DNA from: CAYSFW01 sp964620675
GTDB lineage: Bacteria; Pseudomonadota; Gammaproteobacteria; UWMA-0217
Length of the DNA: 64,000 bases
Assembly: GCA_964620675.1 (NCBI GenBank)
Contig: CAZUJU010000012.1
Coordinates: forward strand, 1 to 64,000
Direction: 5' to 3'
Below are positions 54,055 to 61,996 of this stretch, piece by piece. A program made the translations under genes and the position numbers. Each line of letters starts with the position of its first letter. The first letter of the stretch is position 1. Under the pieces are notes generated by a model. That model saw nothing but the letters and a program-made list of their open reading frames with translations. It searched no databases and had not been told where the DNA came from.

Positions 54055-55314
54055 TCAGCCGCGGCGCATCGAGTCAAAGAATTCGTTGTTGGTCTTGGTA
54101 GACTGAAGTTTCCCGAGCAAGAACTCCATCGAGTCGAGATCCTCCATTGGGTGCAGGAACTTGCGCAGAATCCAGAGTTTTTGCAGCTCATCACCGTCAC
54201 AGAGCAATTCTTCGCGCCGCGTCCCGGACCGGGTGATATTGATGGCCGGAAATACGCGCTTCTCGCTGATCCGACGATCGAGATGAATCTCGGCGTTGCC
54301 CGTGCCTTTGAACTCCTCGTAGATCACCTCATCCATCTTCGACCCGGTATCGATCAACGCGGTCGCAAGAATGGTCAGGCTACCCCCTTCCTCAATGTTG
54401 CGTGCCGCGCCGAAAAAACGCTTGGGCCGCTGCAGCGCGTTGGCGTCCACACCGCCGGTCAGCACCTTACCTGACGCTGGAACCACGGTGTTATAGGCCC
54501 GCGCCAGTCGGGTGATCGAATCGAGCAGAATCACCACATCGCGCTTATGTTCAACGAGCCGTTTCGCCTTTTCGATGACCATCTCCGCGACCTGAACGTG
54601 GCGCGTGGCGGGTTCGTCGAAGGTACTAGAAATCACCTCGCCGCGAACCATCCGTTGCATCTCCGTGACTTCTTCCGGACGCTCGTCGATCAGCAGCACG
54701 ATGAGGTAAACGTCGGGATGATTGGATGCGATGCTCTGCGCAATGTTCTGCAGCATGATCGTCTTTCCCGCCTTTGGCGGAGCGATGATCAAGCCACGCT
54801 GCCCTTTTCCAACCGGCGCCACAATATCAATGACGCGAGCCGTAATGTCCTCGGTGCTGCCATTACCGCGCTCCATCCGCATCCGCTTTTCGGGATGCAA
54901 CGGCGTCAGATTTTCGAACAAAATCTTGCGCTTGGCGTTCTCCGGCGGCTCGAAGTTGATGTGATCAACCTTGAGTAGCGCGAAATAGCGCTCACCCTCT
55001 TTCGGCGGACGAATCTTGCCGGCAATGGTGTCGCCGGTGCGTAAGCTGAAACGCCGTATCTGACTCGGTGACACGTAAATATCATCCGGGCCGGCGAGAT
55101 AGGAGCTGTCAGCGGAGCGTAGGAAGCCAAACCCGTCCTGGAGGATTTCGAGCACCCCGTCGCCGAAAATATCCTCACCGTTCTTGGCACGCGATTTGAG
55201 GATTGCAAAAATCAAGTCCTGCTTGCGTTGCCGAGCGACGTCCTCGATTCCCATCTGTTGGGCGACATCGAGCAGTTCGCCCGCGGGCTTTTTCTTGAGT
55301 TCGGTTAGATTCAT
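54055..55314 (-). CDS. rho: transcription termination factor Rho
   Basis: The 419-residue protein has the N-terminal RNA-binding helical and CSD parts (MNLTELKKKPAGELLDVAQ; GFGFLRSADSSYLAGPDD), the Walker A APPKAGKTIMLQNIA, the IDERPEEVT motif and the VLTGGVDANAL ring segment. It is a hexameric RNA helicase releasing RNA polymerase. It lies downstream of trxA in the same direction, as in E. coli, with a 197-bp leader. Confidence 0.98.
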   Translation of the reverse strand: MNLTELKKKPAGELLDVAQQMGIEDVARQRKQDLIFAILKSRAKNGEDIFGDGVLEILQDGFGFLRSADSSYLAGPDDIYVSPSQIRRFSLRTGDTIAGKIRPPKEGERYFALLKVDHINFEPPENAKRKILFENLTPLHPEKRMRMERGNGSTEDITARVIDIVAPVGKGQRGLIIAPPKAGKTIMLQNIAQSIASNHPDVYLIVLLIDERPEEVTEMQRMVRGEVISSTFDEPATRHVQVAEMVIEKAKRLVEHKRDVVILLDSITRLARAYNTVVPASGKVLTGGVDANALQRPKRFFGAARNIEEGGSLTILATALIDTGSKMDEVIYEEFKGTGNAEIHLDRRISEKRVFPAINITRSGTRREELLCDGDELQKLWILRKFLHPMEDLDSMEFLLGKLQSTKTNNEFFDSMRRG

Positions 55315-55470
55315 GGCGAGCGCGAGAACAATACTAATTGGGTTTGGAAGATTCGAAGGACAATCGGAATGCGTTCAGGGACGCCGCAGGCGCTTATCGT
55401 TCGAATGATGGAAGGTGTGCCAGAACGGCAAATCGTCGCGGGACGATAAGCAACTATAATCCGAATTGCT

Positions 55471-55502
55471 CGGACCGTCCAGCCTTTAAACCGGACAGTC
55501 CG
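55471..55502 (-). terminator. hairpin between trxA and rho
   Basis: CGGAC/GTCCG and GGAC/GTCC arms pair around a 12-nt loop with one mismatch, 9 bp after the trxA stop on the minus strand. It is a candidate terminator or rho-leader structure; no clean T-tract follows. Confidence 0.45.
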
Positions 55503-55511
55503 ACCACTTCG

Positions 55512-55835
55512 TCAGATATTTTGATCCAGAAAGGCAGTCAATTGCGACTTGGACAAAGCGCCGACCTTGACCGCTTCGACATTACCGCCTTTGAACAACA
55601 TCAACGTAGGGATGCCGCGAATACCGTATTTCGGGGGCGTCTGCGGGTTTTCATCCACATTGAGTTTGACAATTTTGATCCGACCATCGTAGTCCTTCGA
55701 AATTTCTTCCAGGATCGGCGCGATCATCTTGCACGGCCCACACCATTCGGCCCAATAATCCACCAATACCGGCTCGACCGACTTCAACACATCCGCTTCG
55801 AAGCTGTCATCGCTAACTTTGAGAATACTGCTCAC
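55512..55835 (-). CDS. trxA: thioredoxin 1
   Basis: The 107-residue protein has the active site WCGPC in DYWAEWCGPCKMIAP and the cis-proline segment GIRGIPTLMLF. It is the general cytoplasmic disulfide reductant. The start codon is GTG, supported by a GAGAGGAG site 3 bp upstream. It is divergent from rhlB and upstream of rho, the same arrangement as in E. coli. Confidence 0.97.
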   Translation of the reverse strand: MSSILKVSDDSFEADVLKSVEPVLVDYWAEWCGPCKMIAPILEEISKDYDGRIKIVKLNVDENPQTPPKYGIRGIPTLMLFKGGNVEAVKVGALSKSQLTAFLDQNI

Positions 55836-55937
55836 GTGCTCCTCTCCAGCAAGGTCAGTTCTTATCAGGGAAAAAGAGACTAGACCATCGTTCGCGTCGA
55901 GTCCATATTTGAAGCGAACTTAGGTATGCTATATCGG

Positions 55938-57236
55938 ATGAACAACGACCACTTGACGGGAATCGCCTTCGCCGACCTACCACTCGACGAAGCCATACAA
56001 CAAGGCATACGTGAAACCGGCTTCACCCACTGCACCCCAATCCAGGCGCGCACGTTACCGATTGCGTTGCACGGGCGTGACACTGCCGGCCAAGCGCAAA
56101 CCGGAACCGGTAAAACTGCGGCATTCCTGGTCGCACTGATTCAGCACCTGATCGACCATCCGGCACCGTCACAGCGCCAACCCAATCAGCCACGCGCGCT
56201 GGTGCTCGCCCCGACCCGCGAGCTCGCGATACAAATCCATGCCGATGCAGTGAAACTCAACCGCCACACCGGGTTCGTTCTCGGCCTGGTCTATGGCGGC
56301 GTCGATTACGAGAAGCAACGCCAGCAGTTACGCGACGGAATCGACATCCTGATCGGCACCCCGGGTCGCTTGATCGATTATTTCAAACAGTACGTGTTCA
56401 ATCTGAAAGCGCTGCAAGTGCTCGTGATCGACGAGGCCGACCGCATGTTCGACCTCGGCTTCATCGCCGACCTGCGTTTCCTGATGCGGCGCATGCCCCC
56501 CCCCGATAAGCGGCTCAGCATGCTGTTCTCGGCGACGCTCTCGTACCGCGTGATGGAACTCGCGTACGAACACATGAACAATCCCGAGCGGGTCGAGATC
56601 GCCCCCGAGCAGGTCACGGCCGATCGCGTCGAGCAATGTATCTTCTACCCGTCCAACCAGGAAAAAATCCGGTTGTTGATCGGTCTGATCCAACGCGAAC
56701 AACCGGAGCGGAGCATCGTTTTCGTCAATACCAAACGCACGGCGGAACAAGTCGAGCGCTGGCTGGAAGCCAACGATATTACCGTCGCGCTGCTTTCGGG
56801 GGACGTACCGCAACAGAAGCGTCAGCGTCTTTTGCGCGAGTTCGGCGAAGGACAATATCGAGTCCTGCTCGCGACCGACGTTGCCGCACGTGGCCTCCAC
56901 ATCCCCGACGTCAGTCACGTCTTTAATTTCGACCTTCCGCAAGCCGCTGAAGATTATGTTCATCGAATTGGACGCACCGCTCGGGCGGGTGCCGCAGGTA
57001 AGGCCATGAGCCTCGCCTGCGAGGATTACGCCTATTCGCTACCCGAAATCGAGACGTATATTGGTCAAAAAATCAATTACCTACCAACAGAGGCGTACCT
57101 CGCCAGCGAAATCAGGAAACCAGCCCGCCACGCCGAAACGCGCCCGCGACAGGCACCGCAAGGCGGTGGTGGTCACGGCCAGGAACGCGGCAATACCAAC
57201 GCCCGTCGTCCCCGCCCGCCACGCCGCCAAGGCTAA
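55938..57236 (+). CDS. rhlB: ATP-dependent RNA helicase RhlB
   Basis: The 432-residue DEAD-box helicase has AQTGTGKT, VLVIDEADRMFDLGF, FSATLS, and HRIGRTARAG motifs. The N-terminus MNNDHLTGIAFADLPL matches the E. coli RhlB start, so the ATG at 55938 is preferred over 55926. The C-terminus is basic and Gly/Arg-rich. It unwinds RNA in the degradosome. It is divergent from trxA. Confidence 0.93.
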   Translation: MNNDHLTGIAFADLPLDEAIQQGIRETGFTHCTPIQARTLPIALHGRDTAGQAQTGTGKTAAFLVALIQHLIDHPAPSQRQPNQPRALVLAPTRELAIQIHADAVKLNRHTGFVLGLVYGGVDYEKQRQQLRDGIDILIGTPGRLIDYFKQYVFNLKALQVLVIDEADRMFDLGFIADLRFLMRRMPPPDKRLSMLFSATLSYRVMELAYEHMNNPERVEIAPEQVTADRVEQCIFYPSNQEKIRLLIGLIQREQPERSIVFVNTKRTAEQVERWLEANDITVALLSGDVPQQKRQRLLREFGEGQYRVLLATDVAARGLHIPDVSHVFNFDLPQAAEDYVHRIGRTARAGAAGKAMSLACEDYAYSLPEIETYIGQKINYLPTEAYLASEIRKPARHAETRPRQAPQGGGGHGQERGNTNARRPRPPRRQG

Positions 57237-57393
57237 GCCCCCGACCTGACCCACCTATCTTACCGACGCCCTGACCGGGCGCCGGGACGCGCCAGCCGAA
57301 TCCCTCGCTATCCATCGCCATCTGTGCCGGTCCGCCCCGCCGGCGAAACGCGAATCCTTATCCCAAATCAATCGCAAAATTCGCAAGCCTGAC

Positions 57394-57399
57394 TATACT
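57394..57399 (+). promoter_or_regulatory. -10 box just before moaA
   Basis: TATACT lies only 8 bp before the moaA ATG, so transcription would start at or next to the start codon. No good -35 hexamer or clear ribosome-binding site is seen. Confidence 0.35.
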
Positions 57400-57407
57400 T
57401 TTAGGCT

Positions 57408-58388
57408 ATGACCGAATTAATCGACCCCTTTCGCCGCCGCATCGAATATATACGCCTGTCCGTCACGGATCGGTGCGATCTTCGCTGCACCTATTGCCTA
57501 CCCGAGCGGTTTCACGATTTCGAGGAACCTGACGAGTGGCTTACCTTCGAGGAGATCGAGCGCATTGTGCGAGCGTTTTCGGACCTCGGCGTCAAACGAG
57601 TTCGTCTGACCGGCGGCGAGCCTCTGACCCGCCGCGATCTTCCCGAACTGGCGGCACGTCTCGCCGCGTTGCCCGGCGTCACCGACCTCTCGCTCAGCAC
57701 CAACGCGACCCGACTTGCCCGGCACGCGCAAGCCTTGCGCCAAGCCGGCGTTTCCCGCCTCAACGTCAGCCTTGATTCGCTTGACGCCGAGGTCTTCAAG
57801 TCCGTCACACACGGCAAGCTGGAAAAGGTTCTGAACGGTCTGATGGCGGCCAAAGCCGCCGGCTTCACGCCGATCAAAATCAATATGGTGGTCATGAAAG
57901 GGATCAATGATCACGAAGTCGAGGCGATGGTCGAATTTTGTCTCGAGCACGATTTCACTCTCCGCTTTATCGAAACCATGCCGATGGGCGACACCGGACG
58001 CATCGCCAGCCAGCAATATCTGAGTCTGCAGGAGGTTCACGCGCGGCTAGGTCAGCGCTACGACCTGATCCCCACCGTCATGCAAGGCGGTGGGCCGGCC
58101 CGCTACTACAGTGTCGCCGGCACGCGCCTGCGACTCGGCTTCATCACACCGATCAGCCAGCATTTCTGCGAAACCTGTAACCGGGTGAGAATCAGCGCCG
58201 ACGGCACGATATATCTCTGTCTCGGCCAGGAAGACAGTTACTCGTTGAGGCCGATTTTGCGCCGGGGGGCGTCGGACGCGGAACTCCGTGCAGCCATCCT
58301 CCATGCGATCGCGCTTAAACCCGAGCGCCACGAATTCCGCGACAACCCGCAAAAAGTCTTACGCTTCATGTCGATGACCGGGGGTTAG
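57408..58388 (+). CDS. moaA: GTP 3',8-cyclase MoaA
   Basis: The 326-residue radical SAM enzyme has the cluster motif CDLRCTYC (CxxxCxxC) near residue 24 and the C-terminal cluster CETCNRVR, and ends in GG as required for activation. It converts GTP to the cyclic intermediate of molybdopterin. No other moa gene is in the window. The spacing of a TATACT box 8 bp before the ATG suggests a leaderless transcript. Confidence 0.96.
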   Translation: MTELIDPFRRRIEYIRLSVTDRCDLRCTYCLPERFHDFEEPDEWLTFEEIERIVRAFSDLGVKRVRLTGGEPLTRRDLPELAARLAALPGVTDLSLSTNATRLARHAQALRQAGVSRLNVSLDSLDAEVFKSVTHGKLEKVLNGLMAAKAAGFTPIKINMVVMKGINDHEVEAMVEFCLEHDFTLRFIETMPMGDTGRIASQQYLSLQEVHARLGQRYDLIPTVMQGGGPARYYSVAGTRLRLGFITPISQHFCETCNRVRISADGTIYLCLGQEDSYSLRPILRRGASDAELRAAILHAIALKPERHEFRDNPQKVLRFMSMTGG

Positions 58389-58829
58389 CGCACCACCCCA
58401 GACCTACCCTGGGGGCGGATGTCGTGCATTCATCAAAAACACCTTGCATTGCGAAAAATCAAACCTAAAATAACATTGAGGGTAGAGAGGGTGATTCGCA
58501 CAAGAAGTCCCGTAAATGTCTGTAGACAAAAGGGCTCTTTGTGGCAAATAGACAACAAAGTCGTTGAGAAGAAGCTGGTTTTAATATAGATAAAGCGATT
58601 CTGACGACTGACGGGTCAGGTACGGGAATACGATCTTTCGTTTTTCGACGGATCTTTGCGGCAGTTGCGCGATAATTACGTTAGAGCGTTTTTGTTTTAG
58701 CTGTAACCGCTTGATCGTGCGTCGCTTCCGCCCCACCTCTCCCTGTACGCAACCGAGGTCTTGACCAAACGCGTCGAGACTCGATTATTACAAATGCCGT
58801 TAGGCACGCAGTGCGTGTGGAGGATTTTG
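58389..58829. other. 441-bp AT-richer intergenic region
   Basis: No gene was supported between moaA and the small membrane gene. It is visibly richer in A and T than its surroundings. It contains small palindromes such as TGTCTGTAGACA and CAAC-N6-GTTG but no recognised RNA or promoter. GATAAT at 58671 is a possible -10 without a suitably placed -35. Confidence 0.5.
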
Positions 58830-58991
58830 ATGGAAGGTTTTGCAGTTCTAATGCTCTCACTGTTCTTTGTAGCCGCAATTGCCGCACTGGTGGCGACGAT
58901 CCGGGCATGCCGCGCCAACAATTCCTGCGGCACACTGCTGGATCACGAGCACAAATCCAAACACAATCAAACCGTAAGCGGACATCGCTAA
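58830..58991 (+). CDS. 53-residue single-helix membrane protein
   Basis: The ATG at 58830 has an ideal GGAGG site 6 bp upstream. The 53 residues form an N-terminal hydrophobic helix (VLMLSLFFVAAIAALVATI) followed by a polar tail with two Cys, RACRANNSCGT, and His-rich HEHKSKHNQ. The stop overlaps an intrinsic terminator, so it forms a complete small transcription unit. Function is unknown. Confidence 0.65.
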   Translation: MEGFAVLMLSLFFVAAIAALVATIRACRANNSCGTLLDHEHKSKHNQTVSGHR

Positions 58992-59012
58992 GCCCTCAGG
59001 AACGGGCTTTTT
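58990..59012 (+). terminator. intrinsic terminator of the small membrane gene
   Basis: AAGCCC (58990-58995), an 8-nt loop and GGGCTT are followed by TTT, making a Rho-independent terminator that begins inside the TAA stop codon. Confidence 0.75.
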
Positions 59013-59198
59013 GGCAGTCTGCCGGGTTCGAAGCGAACCGGCGGACCTGTTTAATCGGGTGGAATAGACGAGAGCAATTCGCTCCGAATTCGCGTTCGTT
59101 CGCCAACTGTCTGTGGTGGCGAAAGCACGGAGGGTACTGCGCACAGGGATTGAATCGATCCCTTCCGCTCTCACGCCCGCTATAGAGCGATAATCCGC

Positions 59199-59588
59199 AT
59201 GAACACGATGAAAGCATCAACCTTGGACGAGTGGGAATCCGCGCTCCAAAATCGGCTGAGCAGTTATGACCAGCGGGGTGGATTCATTTTTTACCTCCCC
59301 GATGCGCGCCCCGACCTCGCGCTGAAGCTTGCCAGAAAATTCGACTACGATTTTGTCGACTACCAACAACATATTGCACTCGCGTTGGGTCGTGACGCGT
59401 ACTTCCTGACCCTGAGTCGACTCGATGAAATCATAGCCAATCTCACGCTTCAGAAGGGGATCGTGCTCTACAACGTCGAAACCTTGCTGTGCTGGAAAAC
59501 ACCGAGTGAACGCCGCGCCTGGTTAAGTCGATTTCTGATTACGCCCTGGGCTAACCCTGTTGTACTCGCGCTCGTTCCCTGCGGGTAG
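59199..59588 (+). CDS. hypothetical protein, degenerate P-loop-like
   Basis: The 129-residue soluble protein was not recognised. It has a central hydrophobic strand GIVLYNVETLLCW that looks like a Walker B strand and an N-terminal GGFIFYLPDARPDLALKLA where a Walker A would be expected, but the GxxxxGK residues are missing. Its size and outline resemble small BREX-type BrxF proteins, but no BREX genes are nearby, so this is only a resemblance. A GATAAT box lies 5 bp before the ATG. Confidence 0.55.
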   Translation: MNTMKASTLDEWESALQNRLSSYDQRGGFIFYLPDARPDLALKLARKFDYDFVDYQQHIALALGRDAYFLTLSRLDEIIANLTLQKGIVLYNVETLLCWKTPSERRAWLSRFLITPWANPVVLALVPCG

Positions 59589-59683
59589 CGACTGGTGGCC
59601 GATCGGCGGTGTGCGACCGGCGGTCGTCTAAGGACTGCCGGGCTTGAGCAGTTGCCGACTGATAGACCTCCATGGACCGAGGC

Positions 59684-60403
59684 TCAAACCTTGATGTAAA
59701 TCCAGCCCTGTTGCATCCGGCTCACAATCTGTCCGACTGCGGAAGGCACCATCTGCGCCTCGGGCAGAAGCTTGACGACCGCGCCTTCGCGCTGCAAGCG
59801 CGCAACGGTTTGACCACAGGCAACGAAACTCAGGTGACTATAACGGAGTGACAGATCGGTGACGCGCCGGGCGAATGGCGAACTTTCCTCCCGCAGGAGG
59901 TCAAGTCCGTAGCTATTTGCGACCACCTCGACCTCGGGGTCCCGACCGGCCGCGGCCGCGTCGGCCAGCAACTTCTCGACGCTATCGAGTACGATCGTGA
60001 GACGCTCCTCGTCGCCCGAATCGATATGCAAAATCACCTTGCCCGAACGGGCCGCCTGCCTGAACTGCGCCGGCGTCAGACCCTGCAGCCCCATCGCCCA
60101 ACCGGACTCCGCAGGCAGCGGTTTGAGCCACCAGCCGCCGCCGAATCCGAGGGTGAATACGACGAGCACCGCTGCCGCGACCGCACCGATCTGGGCCCAA
60201 TTCTTCGCCACCCGGCGTTGCTCGCGCTGAGGCGGATGCCCGTAGGCAAGCCGCGTCAACCCCTTCATACCGCGCAAGAGGCAGATTCGATTTGATAACT
60301 CGGTGTCGAGCTGCATCGCCTCGAACAGCTGCTCGGCCTCGGGCGAGTCCAGCTCGCCATCGACAAAGGCGTTTAGCATCTCATCGGAGATCTCCCGCCT
60401 CAT
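59684..60403 (-). CDS. membrane anti-sigma factor fused to a periplasmic DsrE-like domain
   Basis: The 239-residue protein has a short N-terminal anti-sigma helical segment (SDEMLNAFVDGELDSPEAEQL; the zinc HxxxCxxC motif is absent), a helix at about 70-93, and a C-terminal domain of ~120 residues. That domain matches DsrE/DsrF-like proteins (GKVILHIDSGD, VEVVANSYGLDLL, LSFVACGQTVARLQ, GWIYIKV). It probably holds the sigma factor at the membrane and senses a periplasmic signal with the DsrE-like domain. It overlaps the ECF sigma gene by ATGA. Confidence 0.85.
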   Translation of the reverse strand: MRREISDEMLNAFVDGELDSPEAEQLFEAMQLDTELSNRICLLRGMKGLTRLAYGHPPQREQRRVAKNWAQIGAVAAAVLVVFTLGFGGGWWLKPLPAESGWAMGLQGLTPAQFRQAARSGKVILHIDSGDEERLTIVLDSVEKLLADAAAAGRDPEVEVVANSYGLDLLREESSPFARRVTDLSLRYSHLSFVACGQTVARLQREGAVVKLLPEAQMVPSAVGQIVSRMQQGWIYIKV

Positions 60404-60942
60404 TTCACCCTCCGCAACACCGCGGCCGCCTGATTGCTCTGGGCTCGGGCGAGGCAGGCCTTCAATGCCGCGCGCGCGCGCGACAGCCGACTCATGACCG
60501 TACCAACGGGAATGTTCAAGGTTTGCGCCACTTCGGCATAACTCATCTCCTCAAGGTCCACCAGCGTCAATACCTGCCGTTGCCCGAGTGGTAGGCGCGC
60601 AACCGCGGCGCGTACGCATTCGATCAACTGACCCCGACTACACGCCTCCTCCGGGCTCACATCGGGATTGGGCAGACTCGCGTGCAACTCGTCGATATCT
60701 TCAAAACTACCCGCGCGGCGCAAATGATCACGCCAACAGTTGTTCAGAATTGCGACCAACCAGCCCACCAGCGCCGCTTCCTCACGCAGTTGCGCCCGTC
60801 GCGCCAACGCCTTGCTGAGCGTCTCCTGCACCAAGTCGTCAGCCAATGCGGCATCGTGGCACCAAGCGAACGCCAAGCGGTAAAGGCGCGGTCGCTGCTG
60901 TTCCAGACCTGAGTCCGGCTTGACAAACGAAATCAATCCCAT
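60400..60942 (-). CDS. ECF-family RNA polymerase sigma factor
   Basis: The 180-residue sigma factor has region 2 (YRLAFAWCHDAALADDLVQETLSKAL, then LVGWLVAILNNCWRDHLRR) and region 4 (LPLGQRQVLTLVDLEEMSYAEVAQ, GTVMSRLSRARAAL). It should be released from the membrane anti-sigma factor encoded by the overlapping downstream gene on a periplasmic signal. A possible self-type promoter lies 109 bp upstream. Confidence 0.93.
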   Translation of the reverse strand: MGLISFVKPDSGLEQQRPRLYRLAFAWCHDAALADDLVQETLSKALARRAQLREEAALVGWLVAILNNCWRDHLRRAGSFEDIDELHASLPNPDVSPEEACSRGQLIECVRAAVARLPLGQRQVLTLVDLEEMSYAEVAQTLNIPVGTVMSRLSRARAALKACLARAQSNQAAAVLRRVK

Positions 60943-61050
60943 CGTGGTACTGCTCTCTCGACCTACGGCGTCGCTTGCCCGGGCAACAGCCCGAAAGCGC
61001 CGACGGCAATCGCCTCGCGACTGCGGTCAATGTTGTTGGTTTAAGGTTAA

Positions 61051-61076
61051 GACGCGAACCACACGCCATTCATTCC
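61051..61076 (-). promoter_or_regulatory. possible ECF-type promoter of the sigma/anti-sigma operon
   Basis: On the minus strand GGAAT (61076-61072) and CGTC (61054-61051, followed by TTAA) are 17 bp apart, which fits the usual ECF pattern of GGAA and CGTC. It is 109 bp upstream of the sigma ATG. This would be autoregulation. Confidence 0.4.
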
Positions 61077-61264
61077 GTGCCATATCGATCGCCATGACAG
61101 CGCTGGCGGACGAGCCGCCCGACGCGGAATAAAAACAGCATGCGAGACGTCCTATGAAATATGGCGCAGCCGCAGCCGCACTGCAACCTGTGTGAGGCCT
61201 CTGCCGCCCTAATCGCGCGACGCAAGCGCGGCGAGGATGCCGAAGATCGTCAATACCCCGTGTT

Positions 61265-61289
61265 TGGCCCCATTCAGGGGCCATTTTTT
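61265..61289 (+). terminator. intrinsic terminator facing the pgl gene
   Basis: On the plus strand TGGCCCC, an ATTCA loop and GGGGCCA are followed by six T. It ends at the pgl stop codon. No plus-strand gene was found before it between 60943 and 61264, a 346-bp stretch without a supported gene. Confidence 0.7.
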
Positions 61290-61996
61290 CAGGAATCGCA
61301 TGCAGTCGGGTCGCTCCAGACTTCGCGTTTCGGGGCCAGAATGCGTGCCGCTGGCAACGCATCGCCGGCGCGCCAATGTGCCACCGGTATGCGCTTATTG
61401 GCGCCTAGCACCAGAAATATCACGCGCTCTGCGGCGGCCAGGCGGGCCGCGCTCATACTCACGCGCTCGGGCGGCGGCTTGGGCGCTGCGAACACCGCAA
61501 TCGCATCCGGTGCATCCGGCGCAAATCCAGCCTCGTCGCCGGGAAACAGGCTCGCGGTATGCCCGTCTTCGCCGAGCCCGAGCAACACCAGATCAAAACG
61601 ACCGACTTCGGACAAGGTCTGCGCGTATGCACGCGCCGCACGCAACGCCCCTAATTCGGACGGGATGCGCTTGACCTGCCCGCGCGGTACGTCGACCGCA
61701 TCAAGCCAGGCGGTATCGGCCATCGTATCGTTGCGGTTGGGATCGCCCGCTGGCAGGCATCGTTCGTCACCAAAATAGATGTACCAACGCGACCAATCCG
61801 CAGGCAACGTACGTAGCTCACGATAGAGCCGTTCGGGGGTACGGCCGCCGGCGAGCACAATTCTAAACGCTCCCCGCGCGGCGATAGCCGCTTCCGCAGT
61901 CGTGGCAATCGTATCGCGCGCCGCCGCCACGACCGCGCTTTCGTCGGCAAACACCCGCCAGATCGGGGCCGGAAACCCGCTTGCTTCAGAGCTCAT
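61289..61996 (-). CDS. pgl: 6-phosphogluconolactonase
   Basis: The 235-residue protein has the SugarP_isomerase fold features GGRTPERLYREL, YIYFGDERCLP and GLGEDGHTASLFPGD. It hydrolyses 6-phosphogluconolactone in the oxidative pentose phosphate pathway. The ATG at 61996 overlaps the zwf stop by 11 bp, so the longer open frame is not used. It ends at a plus-strand terminator hairpin. Confidence 0.95.
   Translation of the reverse strand: MSSEASGFPAPIWRVFADESAVVAAARDTIATTAEAAIAARGAFRIVLAGGRTPERLYRELRTLPADWSRWYIYFGDERCLPAGDPNRNDTMADTAWLDAVDVPRGQVKRIPSELGALRAARAYAQTLSEVGRFDLVLLGLGEDGHTASLFPGDEAGFAPDAPDAIAVFAAPKPPPERVSMSAARLAAAERVIFLVLGANKRIPVAHWRAGDALPAARILAPKREVWSDPTACDS

Noticed and set aside
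59199..59588. BREX defence component
   Set aside because: Only a faint outline resemblance to BrxF; no other BREX genes are present.
61027..61362. Minus-strand frame of 111 codons between pgl and the sigma gene
   Set aside because: It crosses a terminator hairpin and overlaps pgl, with no recognisable domain.
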